Of a stretch of DNA of 64,000 nucleotides, positions 21,994 through 64,000 are shown piece by piece (position 1 is the stretch's first letter; every line of letters starts with the position of its first letter). The stretch spans positions 6,603,366-6,667,365 of the forward strand of contig CM055757.1 of NCBI GenBank assembly GCA_029465975.1, given 5' to 3'. Position numbers and translations under genes: made by a program. The stretch comes from Dallia pectoralis. Its lineage: Eukaryota > Chordata > Actinopteri > Esociformes > Umbridae. The notes under the pieces were generated by a model. It ran no database searches. It had not been told where the DNA came from and worked only from the letters and a program-made list of their open reading frames with translations.

Positions 21994-23729
21994 AGGACCG
22001 GTCACTGGGATACAAAACGGACGTTGTAGAACTTTCTGCTCGAGTTAACCAAAAAATAAATCCACAAAATATAGCCGTCAAAATTTAAATCCGTCTGGTC
22101 GGTCCAGTTGGCTACGATATGAGCTTGGATTACGGGAACACTCCAGTTGTAGTGAGGCATCAACAGGACTATCTGACGATTGCTTCAGACAGAAGTCACA
22201 GTGCTGGAAGGACGCAGTGTTGTCGATTACTCCTTGGAGGTGGAAACCCATGCTGTCTCTGACATCACAACAGCACAGCCCATCGGATCTGTCATCTCTT
22301 TTGATCATGTCTGCAACCTGTGGTCATATAGAGACACAGCTTTTGATGTGAATCAGACACACTAGTTATTAAACACAAACAGCATATGATGGGCAATCAG
22401 AAAGTATTCAATTGCGGCTTAGGTTTTGTTTTTTGTTAGCCAACACTCACTGGAATACTTTGAAAGAATTAACCTATAATAGCTGCTGGTTCTGTTTGCC
22501 CAGGTTATTGTTGACATTAAAACTGCAGAAGTGTTGGCATTTCTTCTTTTCATCAATTGGCACATATACAATTTCATATTCTTATCAGACTTCCCACAGA
22601 GGAGTAAGAGTATGTAAATGATACATTTATGAAAACATTAGCACCAATACACTTGAACCTAATTTTTAAGGAAGTAATAGGAATAGACAGTATGTAAATA
22701 TCTCAGTTTCTTTTTTAGGTCATTATGATTTCTGCTTTTTCTTCCTGGTTTTAAAGCCACCCTTGGCATATATACTAATTTCCAGTCCTGTGTTTTTGTA
22801 CTGATTTTTTTTTAACATTGTTAAGTGAGGTTGTGTATGCTGGAAGGTTCTACAAGAGTTCTTTAGAGGAAACAATAGTGCTGTCTCTGTTCAAGTCAAG
22901 AAATGCGTAAAATCTGACAATAAGGAACAAAAGTTTACTGTAGTCTAAGCAGAGTACCTATATAACACTATAATCGGTTTAATATATTTTACTATTATTC
23001 ACCGTATTTCAAATGTTTATGATAAATGGAAAACCTTTCTGGACCTGAAATCAGTTGACGCAGTGCCAAGAAATGTTGATTTGAACACTTTTGTTGCAGA
23101 ATTAGTTATGCAATTGTGGTGCTTTCTTCAACCGAAAGCAGGCCTCATTTTCCCAAAATAATGACGACAAATTGTTTAGTAAGATGGAATGATCTGAACT
23201 GTATTGAACGCCACATGTACTTAAAAATGCAGCATAATTCAGCTTGTCATCTACCATGTCACATACAACAAAAGAGGTTGACGTGATCGTCAGGTGTTCT
23301 GGTATACACCAGGATGGAGAGTCATAATATAGTTTTCAAAGAAAATGGTAGCTGACCATTCACCAGCGAAAAGGTCAGTTCACAAATGTTTCATTGTTGG
23401 CAAGGTTTCATCTCTACCAAACCTTATGGTGAGAAAGCAGAAAACAACCTGGGGACTTCTAGTGCTGAGGTTTGCAATAGTTTGAGGCGTTCTAACTATT
23501 TTCAATTTGACTGCTCTTGTGATGTTTTTTATACTCTTTATCAATAAAACCATGCCAGACCGATATCTCTGAGTCAAGTAGATCAAAACATAGCTCCATC
23601 TACACTGATAACACATATAATGTAAATGTTATATTTGAAAGGATTTGGAGACTCAAAACTCCACCTCTGTTCACTTATTAATGCTCAGTGAATAAAATTA
23701 TAATTTAGAATTAAACTTCCGCTATTCTG

Positions 23730-23745
23730 CCAGCAGGGGGAGCCA
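23730..23745 (+). promoter_or_regulatory. CTCF-like motif
   Basis: CCAGCAGGGGGAGCCA matches the core of the vertebrate CTCF consensus (CCASYAGGGGGCGC) at all but one core position. It lies about 730 bases before the crybg1 start codon, between two divergent genes. Occupancy is not known, and CTCF-like words also occur inside fish SINEs. Confidence 0.45.
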
Positions 23746-24239
23746 CCATCTCTCCAATGTATACTGCCTCTGCAACTACAGTAGAGTTTGTATCATTACC
23801 ATCTACACACTACATCTTGATAAGAAAAACATCTATTATTTTTCAAATTTAACAAATTTTATTAATAGAATATTTAGTTCATTATTGTTTTGTACGTGGG
23901 CTTGCATTTCTAAAAGTTTTTGGACAAATGTGCAGTAGCCTATTGGGGTTCAGACTAAAATGGGACACAGCTCTTTGCAGTTTGATCACACTTTGTCATT
24001 GGACATTTATGCAAAATAAGAGACATACAGAACGCATCTAACTCTCATACCGCGCAATGCAAAACATAACCCTTCAATGAAAACATGAAGGCTTTCTTGC
24101 CCATTGTTTTCCCGTCAGATTACGCTTGGACCTGGACTAAAAAATGTTTGTTAGGCTGGTGCCTGAGATAAAGTGTCCGGGACACCGCCCATTGGACTAC
24201 CCAGACCCACTGACGCGGTGTGTTTGATCCAGCCCCTGT

Positions 24240-24463
24240 GGATCCTGCATGCAGCACTACGCAGTTTGGGAGTTAAGGGGAGTTCCAACGCGCTCGGAGA
24301 CAGGTAGAACCAGCGCTCGAACCTGCGCAGCCTGTGCATTTGGAGTCGCGCGCTCCGGGGGGACTGGTCATGAGCTTTATTATCGCTTTTGCCTGCGAAT
24401 AGTCTGCGTGGGTTGGTGCAATCAAAGTGTTCTGTTAACGTTATTGCAACGGACGGGGTAACC
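24240..24463 (+). promoter_or_regulatory. crybg1: Putative crybg1 5' UTR / proximal promoter
   Basis: A GC- and CpG-richer stretch (for example GCGCTCGGAGAC, AACCAGCGCTCGAACCTGCG, GTCGCGCGCTCCGG) in otherwise AT-rich DNA, ending at the start codon context GTAACCATGAGT. No TATA box is obvious at a fixed place. The transcription start site is not known. Confidence 0.4.
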
Positions 24464-63808
<39,345 letters not shown>

Positions 63809-64000
63809 GTCAGCTCAGCGTTCTTCTTATCTGTCTTCCAGCATGTCAGATCTGCAAAAAGGCAGAGGTGAAACAGGTACAAAGTAAAAGTACTTATTAA
63901 CATCTAAGTAACCAGGCAAAGGGAGATCAAAACAAACCAGTGATGACCTGATCAAGATCAATTAAAGTCACTGGTTACTTCTGAACTCTGGTTACCTGGT

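Larger units (their letters stand above)
20333..24463. other. Upstream region shared by ccr6 and crybg1 (divergent)
   Basis: About 4.1 kb between two gene starts that point away from each other. It holds a 39-bp tandem repeat (21838-21993), a CTCF-like motif (23730-23745) and a GC-richer stretch just before the crybg1 ATG. A weak - strand ORF at 22078-22308 has cysteine-rich sequence (GLCCCDVRDSMGFHLQG) but no family I recognise. The rest is AT-rich, with no genes seen. Confidence 0.6.

Overview
The window is vertebrate nuclear DNA, almost certainly from a teleost fish. It has GT-AG introns, abundant CA/GT microsatellites, Tc1-type DNA transposon relics, an L2-type LINE fragment and a dispersed repeat that I remember from salmonid and pike-like genomes. 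The exact species cannot be read from the sequence; a salmoniform or esociform fish is the best guess.

Three protein-coding genes are supported. (1) Positions 1-4700, + strand: the last seven coding exons of a peroxidasin gene (end of the heme peroxidase domain, a short coiled coil, a C-terminal von Willebrand C domain), followed by a 3' UTR of about 2.4 kb ending near the AATAAA at 7098-7103. (2) Positions 18994-20332, - strand: a complete seven-transmembrane chemokine receptor of 372 aa. It is most like CCR6 and is split by two small introns. (3) Positions 24464-63808, + strand and running off the right edge: a beta/gamma-crystallin domain protein of the CRYBG1 (AIM1) type. I reconstructed 21 exons whose splice phases all agree, giving 3711 codons: a long disordered N-terminal half, twelve Greek-key motifs, and the start of a C-terminal ricin-B-type beta-trefoil.

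Layout: peroxidasin and the receptor gene converge across about 12 kb of repeat-bearing intergenic DNA. The receptor and crybg1 diverge from a 4.1-kb shared upstream region that contains a CTCF-like motif at 23730-23745. Crybg1 intron 1 is 18.4 kb and is full of minisatellites and transposon relics. No functional link between the three genes is visible; they are simply neighbours.

Two things stand out. The 6.1-kb exon 5 of crybg1 carries a coding tandem array of twelve units of about 101 residues (303 bp), three of them with an extra internal segment. The window is also unusually rich in minisatellites: at least twelve independent arrays with units of 10-52 bp. Several lie within or against exons' introns; one starts exactly at a splice donor, one has a 7-unit higher-order structure, and one grows out of a Tc1 transposon end. 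I found no evidence of a novel enzymatic, defence or mobile system. The most unusual items are the protein repeat array and the minisatellite landscape.
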